A stretch of DNA of 64,000 nucleotides from NCBI RefSeq assembly GCF_021917145.1, contig NC_061080.1, forward strand, positions 2,771,497-2,835,496, written 5' to 3'. Made by a program: the position numbers and the translations under genes. Under the pieces are notes generated by a model. The model saw nothing but the letters and a program-made list of their open reading frames with translations, did not search any database and was not told where the DNA came from. This DNA comes from Hypomesus transpacificus (taxonomy: Eukaryota > Chordata > Actinopteri > Osmeriformes > Osmeridae). This document shows positions 23,183-34,369 of this stretch, in pieces. Numbering within the stretch: the first letter of the stretch is position 1; each line of letters opens with the position of its first letter.

Positions 23183-24113
23183 ATGGACCAAGATGAGGGG
23201 CTGGGCAGTGGGACTGACCATGACTCCACTGGCGACAGCTTCTCTATGGTCCTGGATGAGACTCATAGCCAACAGACAAAGTACGGAGACTGAAAGATGT
23301 ATTTGTGTAATTGTTCAGCTATATTTAAACCATCACATGAAGAAATGTATGTATTCTCAAATGAGTTAACACAAGTTGTGTTATTGAATTGCACTCTTTC
23401 TTGTGTCATTATACATAAGTCACGGAAATCGTTCCTGTAAATGACAAGGCTGACTGTTCACAGTTCAAAGATAGATGGCATTACCAAAAGGGTAGAGGAC
23501 CTGGTTGGGAAGATCAACGACAGCCGCACCATGGACCAGAAAATGATGGACACATTTCAGGAGAAACTAGCAGAAAAGGTGACCAGCTAATCAATGCACC
23601 AGTAGTCTCACTCACCATTTTCAGAATGTTCTAATTTCAATAACATGAGGATACCTTAATATTACAAACATCTATGGTCAGTCTTCCCCTTAGAAATGTA
23701 TTGTATGCTGTTCATTAAAGCCAATTCCCCATGCAGTGCAAACAACTCTGTTAGGCCCCATAGGACACATCAAGGAGTCAACAGTGGCCCAGCTCAGGCC
23801 TCTCTCAATCTCTCTCTGTCTCTCTGTCTCTCTCTCTCTCTGTGTCTCTGTCTCTCTCTCTTGGTTTTTTCTGTCTCTCTCTTTCTCTGTCTCTCTCTGT
23901 CTCGCCCACCTACAGGTGACTGAGATCTGCCAGCAGATGAAGGAGCACATTATGTACCCATGTTATGAGGAGAGCAGCCTGGCCATGCATGCAAAGCTCC
24001 AGGAGCTGTCGGAGGTGCTGGAGAGCTGTACTAAGCTCAACGCTGAACTGCAGAACGCCAGCCAAGCCCTGGCTTGCCTCAATAAGGACCTGACCCAAGC
24101 ACCTGATCAGTGA
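23183..24113 (+). CDS. syce2: Synaptonemal complex central element protein 2
   Basis: Three coding exons: 23183-23280, 23464-23578, 23916-24113; phases 2 and 0 agree, 136 residues. The short acidic N-terminus (MDQDEGLGSGTDHDSTGDSF) is followed by one long helix: SSKIDGITKRVEDLVGKIND, the KMMDTFQEKLAEKV register, CQQMKEHIMYPCYEESSLAM and ELSEVLESCTKLNAELQNAS. This matches in order the conserved helical core of mammalian SYCE2 (residues about 55-165 of 218). The fish protein lacks the mammalian C-terminal tail. Family role: with TEX12 it builds fibres of the central element that hold homologous chromosomes in synapsis during meiotic prophase. Its neighbour gcdh is also the neighbour of human SYCE2, which supports the call. 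Confidence 0.85.
23806..23905 (+). repeat. TCTCTG-type pyrimidine repeat before the last syce2 exon
   Basis: About 100 bases of imperfect (TC)n/(TCTG)n end ten bases before the acceptor CCTACAG at 23915 and act as an extended polypyrimidine tract. Confidence 0.8.
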
Positions 24114-24999
24114 CTTGCTAAACCGTTCATGTTAACCGCTGACGTCAGCACATGTAGAAAAAGATGCACCGTCAAAATGTTCTTGATGGAATGTCTTGGT
24201 TGCTAAGTTACTGGGGTGGAGCATTTGATTTGACCCGTCCTCTGCAAAAGGCATTTGTTTGGTTAAGTTAGCAATTCAAAACCACTATAGGATGGATCAA
24301 CTCCTGGATTTGAAAATAAGGTTTATTTATGTACAGATTTGTTTACAGTGTAAGAGTCACATGACATGAATGTAAATCTATAGATATCAAATCACTTAGT
24401 GTTTGAGGTGTAAAGACAGTATTTGTAAAATGCCATAATTACCATAATCTAATTAACATTAAAAAGTTATATATTTTGCGAATAATATCAAAATAATTAT
24501 ATATTTTTACGACTCAAGCAGCAATTACATATGAGACCAAACACATCGTAAAAACATTAAACACTCATTCCTCATTTTAATGTTTATTCTGTAATGGGAT
24601 TGAATTCTGAACTCACCATACATCCGCCCATTCATTCAAGTCCAGCACAGCGAATCCAAACGACATGAAATACTTGAATACCTAATCCCAATGTTGCACA
24701 TCCTACATACACACATACCTGAAAGGAAGCTCCTAGCATCAACCAACAGTACACCTCAGGGTTCCATATCACAGAGCTACATGAGCAGAGAAACCCTGTC
24801 TCACATTTGGACCCAGAGTTTTGTTTGGGGGGAGGAGGGGGCGGGGGGTCCTATAACAGTCTTACTAGGAGGACACAATACTTAGGAGTTCCTTCAGAAA
24901 CAGCACACTATGGAAGATAACTTCTCAAGAGGCAGATTAGTTAGGTGGTGCCAATGGCTATCCAGTCCACTTCTAATCTGTTGTTATGCATATATTATT
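24114..24999. other. Convergent 3' ends of syce2 (+) and gcdh (-)
   Basis: No gene is seen. TTTATT at 24583-24588 (AATAAA on the minus strand) is a candidate gcdh poly(A) signal, giving a 3' UTR of about 410 bases. Another lies at 24322-24327. Confidence 0.45.
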
Positions 25000-27900
25000 T
25001 TACTTTTCCACTGTGAAAGACTGTAGTCCAGTGATTGCTCTACCCAGAATCAAGGCGTGGATGTCGTGAGTTCCTGGGAAAAAACAAACACAAGATTTAG
25101 ATGAGAGAATCCACTCTAAAGGATTCGATTCATGAGTTGATCTGTGGTCTCTCATCAAGATAATCATGATGACGTTTGGGGAGAGAAGCTTTCGTTATGT
25201 TGTCACCACGGATTTCTTTGATAATACTATCCCATACAAGCCAACAAGTGGACATTCCCCTTACATTTTGGACACTTCTGACCTCTGCTGTTCATTGCAT
25301 AGCATTACAGTTTTACATTATATACAAAGTATTCTCTAACATAATATCAATATCATAATAACATTTCCGTACCAAGGACTAATCATAATATTGATTTCTC
25401 CTCATGGCTACACTGCCTACCCTCATACGTGTTGACGGCCTCCAGGTTCATGACGTGGCGGATGATGTGATACTCGTCAGCTATCCCGTTGCCCCCCAGC
25501 ATGTCTCTGGCCTGGCGGGCGATGTCGAGGGCCTTGCCACAGCTGTTCCTCTTCAGCATGGAGATCATCTCTGGGGCCGCTCTGAGCAATACACACACAC
25601 ACATGTGCATGGTAAGGATCCATCTGTGTGTGTATCGTGTAGACTCGTGTAGAGTCTACACGATACACACTCGACCTCTACACGAAATCTCTCGACCGTC
25701 GAGAGATTTCCCGAACTGCCGGTCAAGCGGCCGCGGTGTAATGCAAAAAATGATAGTAATACACGGTTGTGGGCCAGTCTGCGTTTTAAAGTCCCGGTCC
25801 GTTTCTCAGTCCCAGTCCAGCATGACACATGGAAACTGACACACACACGCACTGGCACTTTACACACGGACTTTGTTGGAACTCACTTCTTCTCATCAAT
25901 GAGTCTGCCCAGGGCCAGACAAGAATGCAGGCCGAGGGTGATCTCCGTCAACATGTCGGCCATCTTCTTCTGCATGAGCTGGTTCCTGGCCAGCGGCACG
26001 CCAAACTGGATTCTGATTGGACCCCACCACATGAGGAGAATTTGAATTGGTTCACCGGCAATATTCTGTCAACAAACCCAATGAGATTCGAATGGGAATA
26101 TGAAGGAGTTGTCGCGGTTTGGGTACCTGTCCAGTGTGTACTGACGGGCAGCGTGGAAGCAGAACTCTGCAGCACCAAGGGCTCCCCAGGCGATCCCATA
26201 GCGAGCGTTGTTCAGACAGCCAAATGGACCCTGACCAGGGAGGACAACAAACACTGTGGTCTAACAAAGTATTTCCGCAAGGAGTCACTAAAACCTCTAG
26301 CAATTTTCCCTATTTTGCTGGTGAACAGTTGTAAGTACTAACATTTTAACAGTCCAATTCCAACTAACAGTCCAAGTAATAAAATGTGTTTCCCCAACTC
26401 AGGCACATTTAACCTTTATTCTGACAGATAGTATATCTAACCGGTTCATCGCTGTATTCCTAAAACAAAACGACGAGATGTAGGAGAACCACTCACGGCC
26501 AGTCCGGAAACGTTGGGCAGCAAGTTCTCCTGGGGAACCTCCACCTCGTCCATCAGGATCATACCGGTGGCCGACGCCCTCAGGGAGAACTTGCCCTCGA
26601 TCTTGGGCATGGCCAGCCCCTTCATGCCGCGCTCCAGGATGAACCCACGCACACGGCCGTCCTCGCACTTGGCCCAGACCACGGCGATGTCCGCCTCAGG
26701 GGAGTTGGTGATCCTGGAACACAGGGCCAAAAGACAACGAGAATCAATCCAAAAATCCCCTTTTGTTGTCAATCTGATTCTTCTAAGAAGATGCAGTACA
26801 TGTCCTACGTCCTACTCTGTTTCAACAATAAAACGAGCGCTGATGAGAGTATAAGCATCGAACACGTCAGAACTCTTAATTTGAAGATCCACAGTGTCGA
26901 TGACACAGTTGGAGTCATATCCTTGTCCCGTATAACAACTTATACTTTGAAGTTGATGCCCTTGAAAACACATGTTCACGACATACTTTATGGCACAGCG
27001 GACATGTGCTCAAGGAACAAGGACTACCTCGTAACACACAGGGCACCAGGGGCAGAAGGTTACATAAGTACGGACTTGTACCAGCGCAAACCTTCACTGT
27101 CTGTTTACAGTTGCGGGCATACCGTCTGTATAAACTGAGGGGAGGAGTGGGTCTCGCAGGTGGTGTGAGATTTCTGCATCTATATATGAGCAGCTCGGCA
27201 TGAGGGCTCTCACATAACTGTTCAGTTCTTATATACAGTGCCCTCCAAAAGTATTGGAACAGTGAGGCGAATTCCTTTATTTTTGCTGTAGACTGAAAAC
27301 ATTTGGGCTTGACATCAAATAATGAACGTGAGACCAGAGATCAACGTTTCAGCTTTTATTTCCAGGTATTTACATCAGGATCTGATGCACAACTAAGAAA
27401 ATATCACATTTTGTTTGAATCCACCCATTTGTCATGTGATCAAAAGTATTGGAACAGATATACTTAAAACATATTTAAGTGAATAAGACTTAATATTTAG
27501 TTGCAAATCCTTTGCTTTCAATAACTGCAGCAAGTCTGTGACCCATTGACGTCACCAAACTTTTGCATTCTTCCTTTTTGATGCTTTCCCAGGCTTTCAC
27601 TGCAGCCTCTTTCAGTTGTTGTTTGTTTTGTGGGGTTCCTCCCTTCAGTCTCCTCTTAAGCAGGTAAAATGCATGCTCTATAGGGTTTAAGTCTGGAGAT
27701 TGACTTGGCCAGTCTAATACCTTCCATTTCTTGCCCCTGATGAACTCCTTTGTTGTTTTGGCAGTGTGTTTTGGGTCGTTATCTTGCTGCATGATGAAGG
27801 CTCTGCCAATCAGTTTGGTTGCATCTTTCCTTAAATTGGCAGACAAAATGTTTCTGTAGACTTCCGAGTTCATTTTGCTGCTGCCATCATGTGTTACATC

Positions 27901-30900
27901 CTCAATGAAGATTAATGAGCCCGTCCCAGAAGAAGCCATGCAAGCCCAAGCCATGACATTACCTCCACCGTGTTTCACAGATGAGCTTGTGTGTTTGGGA
28001 TCATGAGCAGTTCCTTTCTTTCTCCAAACTTTAGCCTTTCCATCACTTTGGTAAAAGTTAATCTTTGTCTCATCAGTCCATAAAACTTTGTCCCAGAATT
28101 TGAGGTTCATCTCTGTACTTTTTGGCAAATTCCAGCCTGGCCTTCCTATTCTTCTTGCTAATGAGTGGTTTGCATCTTCTGGTGTAGCCCTTGTACTTTT
28201 GTTCATGAAGTCTTCTGCGAACAGTAGATAGTGATACCTTCACTCCTGCCATCTGGAGGTTGTTGCTGATCTCACTAACAGTTGTTTTAGGGTCTTTCTT
28301 TACAGCTCTCACAGTGTTTCTGTCATCAACTGCTGATGTTTTCCTTGGTCTACCTGTTCGACGTCTGTTACTTAGTACACCAGTAGTTTTCTTCTTCTTC
28401 AGGACATTCCAAATGGTTGTACTGGCTATGGCCAATGTTTCTGCAATGGCTCTGATTGATTTTCCATCTTCTCTAAGACTCACAATTGCTTGTTTTTCAC
28501 CCAAAGACAGCGCTCTGGTTTTCATGTTGTTTTCACCTCTGAATACAGTCTGCATAGACAAAACCTATCTTACCCAATCTGAACCTGAGTGTAGACATTC
28601 AGTGGTATTTATTGATTGAATAATGTATGTAATAGGACACACCTGGGCAACAAAACACACCTGTCAGTCACATGTTCCAATACTTTTGCTCACGTGACAA
28701 ATGGGTGGGTTCGAACAAAAAGGTGATATTTTCTAATTTGTGCATCAGATCCTGATGTAAATACCTGGAAATAAAAGCTGAAACGTTGATCTCTGGTTTC
28801 ACATTCATCGTTTGATGTCAAGCCCAAATGTTTTCAGTCTACAGCAAAAATAAAGGAATTGGCCTCACTGTTCCAATACTTTTGGAGGGCACTGTAATCA
28901 TATACAGCTGACCTTCACAAGTCACAGTCCTCATAAGCAACACCACCCTTACACCCCCACCCCGAGAAGACAAATAAACATTGAGCAACAGTTCTACCTT
29001 TTACATTTGAACAAAACGAACCGAGTCCACGATTCAGCTCTCCGTAGGAGTACAGGTGCAAACAGGCATGATTCAAGGTCTTTCCCAGTGCAGTGTGAAC
29101 CAGGGGCAAATCTAGGTTCCCACTTTGGGGGGGGATAAGCCCCTAGATAAAACCTATTATTTTTCTTGTGAACCAGCAAAACTAGGGGGGTCTGGGGGCA
29201 TGTTCCCCCAGAAGAATATCCCTTTAAATAGTGTCCTGTAGTGGGTTTTAGGAAGAGAAATTAACAAAATTTAGATTTAAAATATAAAAGAAAAATGAAA
29301 AAATTAATATTATTATTATTATTTTTATCGGGGGGGGGGGGGGGGGGGGGGGCTAATGAAACTTTTGTGAGGGCTCCAGCCCCCCCAAAATAGGGCTAGA
29401 TACGCCCATGGTGTGAACCCACCATGTCTTAGCTCCACTGATGGAGAAGGTGTCACTGGAGGGGTTGTACTTGGCCTTGGTCTCCATGCCCGAAGGGTCG
29501 CTGCCATGGTTAGGCTCCGTAAGGCCGAAACAGCCTAGGATCTCTCCTCTAGCTGAGAGACAGAGACATACAGAGAGAGTATAAATACAGAGGCTTATAC
29601 AGTTGAGGCACAGTTGCAATCCTTTCAGGGCAGGGTTAGGTTCACGTGACTTAAGCAAGGCTTGCGAGGACAGTTATCACTACTGAGGTGCGCTTGACTA
29701 TTCCTAACTTTCTGGAATACAAAACAAGCTCCAAAACAGTGTATCCGGTCTGCAGTACTGCATACCGCATAGCGTGTTTTCCATCCAGTGTTCTGTATAT
29801 ACAAAATTTGGGGTATTTTCTTGTTGCCTCAGCTGTTGTTATTTCCTCCCAGGGATTCAAAAAGTTCTGCTCTCAGATCTGAGATCAGATGTGACTACGT
29901 ACCAAGCCTGGGCAGGTACTTCTCTCTCTGGGCTTCTGTCCCGTAGGCGTTGATGGGGTGCATGACCAGGGAGGACTGGACGCTCATCACCGACCGGTAG
30001 CCGCTGTCCACCCTCTCCACCTCCCTGGCGATCAGCCCGTATGCTACATAGCTGGTACCCGCACACCCATAGCCTAGACAGAGAGAGATGGAGAAAGGGA
30101 GAGACCGTCAGAAGACTTAGTGGATTTGAAAGAGTTCAAATGTCGTCATCAGTGTCCGTGGATTTGGTGTGGAATGTATACAATGACGTCAAGCTGGATT
30201 TCATATGAAACACTTGAGCAATCTTATCTTGCTTACCTTGGATTGTCGGGCCGAGAACTCCCAGCTCTCCCATCTCGTTGACAATCTCCCGGTGAAAGTC
30301 TGTAGGAAACATAGAACTTTAGTCACTATGGGAAACCAATACGAGTGTAACCCATAACCATGAGAGGTGTTGACGATTCCGTAAACAGGAAACTATTGAA
30401 ACTCAATTATAAACATCCCAAATACAATAGGACATTGTAGGTGATTCAATTCAGCAATTTGGATCCGCAAAATGGGATTCTCGGGTTCGAAGAACTCGCA
30501 AAACAGCAAGTGTTCCTGACGCATCCAGGAAGAGTGTCTGAGTGTGACAAAAACTGTGTGTGTCTGTGTGTCTGTCCTCGCTCACGCTCGTGTCTGTTGG
30601 CCATCAGAATGCGGGTCATGAGCTTCTCCTGGCAGTAGGTACGGAAGGAGTCACGGATCATGATCTCCTCCTCTGTCAGCAGGCTGTCCAGTTCCAGGGC
30701 GTCGCGCCAGTTGAACACCACTTTTGCTGTTGGAGAGGAGAAGGGGAGAGAAGGGTAGCGTGGAGAGGAGGGGGGGGGGGAGAAGGGGAGATTGGAGAGG
30801 AGGGGGGGAGAGAAAGGGAGCGTGGAAGGAGGGGGGGAGAGAAGGGGAGTGTGGAGAGGAGGGGGGGGGGAGAGAGGACAGGCGAGGGGGGTGAAAGTGG

Positions 30901-31368
30901 TCATATTATGTCAGGCTTGGCTTTCACAAGACTACATGTTCAGGCTAGCGCTGTAGACGAACAGGTGTCCAACCAGAACGAGACTCACGTGCTTTCGCTG
31001 GCTTCTGGCTGGCTTCTAGATCATCTGCGGGGGGGAAGGATACAAAGTTTAAAATATGAAGGTTATGGAGGTTGGTTATTTTGGACCAAAACAAACAAAA
31101 AACATAAAAATCCCGACAGATCTCTGTCATCACCACGGACAGACATGCCAACACACTGTACCAAATCCTTTTCACAGACAGCGTGTCATTTCAACCTGGA
31201 GTTGAAATGCCTAGATGCCTTATAACTGTCAAAACCTTTGTTGCACTGAGCAAGTTTCAACTCACCTTTCTGAACTGCTGCGGTTGTGCCCTGTGCTCTG
31301 GACGCGGTGATGGAAGCACATTTCTGGGTGGTAGAAAGCAGACGGGAGAAGGCACCTCTGAGAGCCAT
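25000..31368 (-). CDS. gcdh: Glutaryl-CoA dehydrogenase, mitochondrial
   Basis: Eleven exons on the minus strand: 31368-31266, 31024-30989, 30726-30586, 30299-30237, 30073-29903, 29552-29423, 26713-26497, 26230-26127, 26012-25887, 25581-25421, 25073-25000. Every phase agrees; 441 residues (human 438). The Arg/Ser/Thr-rich N-terminus ([20 protein letters not shown]) is a mitochondrial presequence. Acyl-CoA dehydrogenase motifs follow: [94 protein letters not shown] and [20 protein letters not shown]. The Glu in TYEG is the catalytic base of this family. It converts glutaryl-CoA to crotonyl-CoA plus CO2 in lysine and tryptophan breakdown, using FAD and passing electrons to ETF. The 2.7-kb intron 29422-26714 holds a Tc1 element and a hAT-like element. 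Confidence 0.96.
25628..25710. other. Two adjacent perfect hairpins in a gcdh intron
   Basis: Hairpin 1: 25628-25645 pairs with 25653-25670 over 18 bp with no mismatch and a 7-base loop (CGTGTAG). Hairpin 2: 25684-25696 (GAAATCTCTCGAC) pairs with 25698-25710 over 13 bp with a 1-base spacer. Fourteen bases separate them, and a NotI-like GCGGCCGC follows at about 25728. The intron is bounded by exons 25581 and 25887. No known RNA or transposon is recognised. Confidence 0.85.
27236..28894 (-). mobile_element. Tc1/mariner element, copy 1 (frameshifted), in a gcdh intron
   Basis: The 1659-bp element is flanked by TA duplications (27234-27235, 28895-28896). Its ends start CAGTGCCCTCCAAAAGTATT and form long terminal inverted repeats of about 210 bp. 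The motif AAAAGTATTGGAAC occurs at the outer end and again about 200 bp inside each repeat, the IR/DR arrangement. Transposase is on the minus strand, the same strand as gcdh. Its frame is split into two overlapping parts (about 28561-28073 and 28206-27490) because three A stand where copy 2 has five, a 2-base deletion. Otherwise it is almost identical to copy 2. Confidence 0.95.
27490..28561 (-). pseudogene. Tc1-type transposase with a 2-base deletion
   Basis: The N-terminal part has the paired-like HTH DNA-binding domain ([32 protein letters not shown]). The C-terminal part has the DDE motifs [20 protein letters not shown] and [11 protein letters not shown]. The frame breaks between them at about 28097 (in YRDEPQ). 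Translated changes relative to copy 2 are few: Gly to Arg near the start, Ile to Thr and Arg to Gly. Confidence 0.92.
29101..29410. mobile_element. 310-bp hAT-like non-autonomous element next to a gcdh splice donor
   Basis: An exact 8-bp target duplication GTGTGAAC stands at 29093-29100 and 29411-29418, diagnostic of the hAT superfamily. The imperfect terminal inverted repeats are CAGGGGCAAATCTAGGTTCCC at the left end and the complement of GCCCCCCCAAAATAGGGCTAG..GGGCATG at the right. A run of 23 G (29330-29352) lies inside. No coding capacity. The right duplication covers intron positions +5 to +12 of the gcdh donor at 29422. Confidence 0.85.
30729..30886. repeat. GA/G-rich minisatellite in a gcdh intron
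   Basis: About four imperfect units of 35-45 bases of the form GTGGAGAGGAGGGGGGGGAG + AAGGGGAG lie immediately upstream (on the gene strand) of the acceptor for exon 30726-30586, so the minus strand reads as a long C/T-rich tract. Confidence 0.75.
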
Positions 31369-32700
31369 AGTTAACAGTCTGTTGGAAGAATATAATAACA
31401 TCATGTAACACTAGCTTTTCATGCGTAGTTTACTGTAGAACAAAGTTCCGAAGACAGTTCGCGACAACTTTCAGTAAAGTGGCCAAATAAACAAATGCAT
31501 GCTGTTTCAAGGTAACCAAGGAGCAACTTCTTGTTTCCAAAGTAACTATAATTATCAGAATCTGAGGCTTTTTATGAGTATAATGATGATAATACAATAT
31601 ATGATGATTATGTAATACACGCAATTTATCATTTCTAGACACCAAATTGAAGTTTCAATTCCAGTTAAATTTATTTAAAACAATAGGGTAGCCGTTGAAA
31701 ATAATATAAGACATTTGTTTTAGCAGGCCTATTTCACTTATTTGAAATAAATTAATAATGTTCTGTCCCTTGTTACACAAGCAAGTTACAAAACATTTGT
31801 AACAGATGTTAATAGCATGCATAAAAGTGCTTTAGGAGTTCTACAAAACCTGTCCCTCTGCAATAAAGTGACCATACCTTATTCCTTCAGATAAATATTT
31901 CCAAATCTCTTTAAAATGTCGATGACGATGCCAATGTCTTATGTTCCCCAAAAGTTACACTTAAATAATCACCGGCAGATTACGTCACAAGTGTGGTTAC
32001 ACTTGGACATGGGGAACGTTGTCCACCATGATGAGTGAGGCAGAATATTTATAAATCCTTGAGTTATGTTGTGCAACTAGGCAAGTTATGCAACTAAATG
32101 TTTCTTGCTAGACACACATTAATACACCATAGTCAGTCGTAACAATATTGTCCAAAATGTGTGAATGTATTTCATTCACTGTTGTCTAATAGAACTGTCG
32201 AAAACTTTTACTTAACTGCTTTTAGGTTACACCAAGTAGGCTAGTGCGTGGATGCCTCACCCAATATGGCGCTAATTTAAACCAGTTTGGCCATGGGCAT
32301 GTGGGTGTTGGCCTCCTTCTCATCTCTCTGATTGGCTAAGGATCATGAACCGCGTCGAAAACTTTTGAACTCATAGCCTACACAACTTAGATAAGTCACA
32401 TTGCGTTTACATGAGTCCATATGCTCATTCCCAATAAGGCCAGTTAAACACGTGCTTCACGTAAGCTTGTGAAACTGCTATAACATTACAGTGTTTCATT
32501 GACCTTGTTTGACAAATGTGTATAATGCAGTTGCCATAGCATAAATCTATCCAAAATCTAAATGTAATCACTTAAATCACGTTGATCATACGGACGCATG
32601 TTTTACCGTATTCCTAAATAATTAACTTTCATATTAAATATAATGAAGCCCATGACAACCGTCACTAAAAGGTATAATGCAAATACTGTTTCTTATTAAG
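31369..32700. other. gcdh upstream region
   Basis: It holds the presumed gcdh promoter. CCAAT-type boxes (TGATTGGCTA near 32328) occur but no TATA box near the ATG. No other gene is recognisable. Confidence 0.35.
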
Positions 32701-32705
32701 TTATA

Positions 32706-34366
32706 CAGTGCCCTCCAAAAGTATTGGAAGAGTGAGGCCAATTCCTTTATTTTTGCTGTAGACTGAAAACATTTGGGCTTGACATCAAACGATGAATGTG
32801 AAACCAGAGATCAACGTTTCAGCTTTTATTTCCAGGTATTTACATCAGGATCTGATGCACAAATTAGAAAATATCACCTTTTTGTTCGAACCCACCCATT
32901 TGTCACGTGAGCAAAAGTATTGGAACATATGACTGACAGGTGTGTTTTGTTGCCCAGGTGTGTCCTATTACATACATTATTCAATCAATGAATACCACTG
33001 AATGTCTACACTCAGGTTCAGATTGGGTAAGATAGGTTTTGTCTATGCAGACTGTATTCAGAGGTGAAAACAACATGAAAACCGGAGCGCTGTCTTTGGG
33101 TGAAAAACAAGCAATTGTGAGTCTTAGAGAAGATGGAAAATCAATCAGAGCCATTGCAGAAACATTGGCCATAGCCAGTACAACCATTTGGAATGTCCTG
33201 AAGAAGAAAAAAACTACTGGTGTACTAAGTAACAGACGTCGAACAGGTAGACCAAGGAAAACATCAGCAGTTGATGACAGAAACATTGTGAGAGCTGTAA
33301 AGAAAGACCCTAAAACAACTGTTAGTGAGATCAGCAACAACCTCCAGATGGCAGGAGTGAAGGTATCACTATCTACTGTTCGCAGAAGACTTCATGAACA
33401 AAAGTACAAGGGCTACACCAGAAGATGCAAACCACTCATTAGCAAGAAGAATAGGAAGGCCAGGCTGGAATTTGCCAAAAAGTACAGAGATGAACCTCAA
33501 AAATTCTGGGACAAAGTTTTATGGACTGATGAGACAAAGATTAACTTTTACCAAAGTGATGGAAAGGCTAAAGTTTGGAGAAAGAAAGGAACTGCTCATG
33601 ATCCCAAACACACAAGCTCATCTGTGAAACACGGTGGAGGTAATGTCATGGCTTGGGCTTGCATGGCTTCTTCTAGGACGGGCTCATTAATCTTCATTGA
33701 GGATGTAACACATGATGGCAGCAGCAAAATGAACTCGGAAGTCTACAGAAACATTTTGTCTGCCAATTTAAGGAAAGATGCAACCAAACTGATTGGCAGA
33801 GCCTTCATCATGCAGCAAGATAACGACCCAAAACACACTGCCAAAACAACAAAGGAGTTCATCAGGGGCAAGAAATGGAAGGTATTAGACTGGCCAAGTC
33901 AATCTCCAGACTTAAACCCTATAGAGCATGCATTTTACCTGCTTAAGAGGAGACTGAAGGGAGGAACCCCACAAAACAAACAACAACTGAAAGAGGCTGC
34001 AGTGAAAGCCTGGGAAAGCATCAAAAAGGAAGAATGCAAAAGTTTGGTGACGTCAATGGGTCACAGACTTGCTGCAGTTATTGAAAGCAAAGGATTTGCA
34101 ACTAAATATTAAGTCTTATTCACTTAAATATGTTTTAAGTATATCTGTTCCAATACTTTTGCTCACATGACAAATGGGTGGATTCAAACAAAATGTGATA
34201 TTTTCTTAGTTGTGCATCAGATCCTGATGTAAATACCTGGAAATAAAAGCTGAAACGTTGATCTCTGGTCTCACGTTCATTATTTGATGTCAAGCCCAAA
34301 TGTTTTCAGTCTACAGCAAAAATAAAGGAATTCGCCTCACTGTTCCAATACTTTTGGAGGGCACTG
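32706..34366 (+). mobile_element. Tc1/mariner element, copy 2 (intact), upstream of gcdh
   Basis: The 1661-bp element is flanked by TA (32704-32705, 34367-34368). It has the same long IR/DR-type ends as copy 1 but is inverted relative to it. Length differs from copy 1 by exactly the 2 bases of the frameshift. Few substitutions are visible over the whole length, for example TTGGAAG versus TTGGAAC in the left end. Confidence 0.96.
33039..34112 (+). CDS. Tc1-family DD34E transposase, uninterrupted
   Basis: An open frame of 357 codons with no stop or frameshift. A start at the internal Met 33075 would give 345 residues, close to the usual 340 of Tc1-like transposases. The order is a bipartite paired-like HTH ([20 protein letters not shown] ... 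[10 protein letters not shown]) with a GRPRK hook between its halves, then the RNase-H-fold catalytic domain. That domain has Asp in WTDETKINF, Asp in [11 protein letters not shown] and Glu in [11 protein letters not shown]; counted from the first Asp of DND there are 34 residues to the Glu. Role: cut-and-paste transposition into TA sites. All catalytic residues are present, so the protein may be active; this is inference. Confidence 0.95.
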   Translation: MSMQTVFRGENNMKTGALSLGEKQAIVSLREDGKSIRAIAETLAIASTTIWNVLKKKKTTGVLSNRRRTGRPRKTSAVDDRNIVRAVKKDPKTTVSEISNNLQMAGVKVSLSTVRRRLHEQKYKGYTRRCKPLISKKNRKARLEFAKKYRDEPQKFWDKVLWTDETKINFYQSDGKAKVWRKKGTAHDPKHTSSSVKHGGGNVMAWACMASSRTGSLIFIEDVTHDGSSKMNSEVYRNILSANLRKDATKLIGRAFIMQQDNDPKHTAKTTKEFIRGKKWKVLDWPSQSPDLNPIEHAFYLLKRRLKGGTPQNKQQLKEAAVKAWESIKKEECKSLVTSMGHRLAAVIESKGFATKY

Positions 34367-34369
34367 TAT

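Noticed and set aside
28260..28619. 119-residue open frame antisense to the transposase (also at 32981-33340)
   Set aside because: It appears in both Tc1 copies only because it is the antisense of the conserved N-terminal transposase region.
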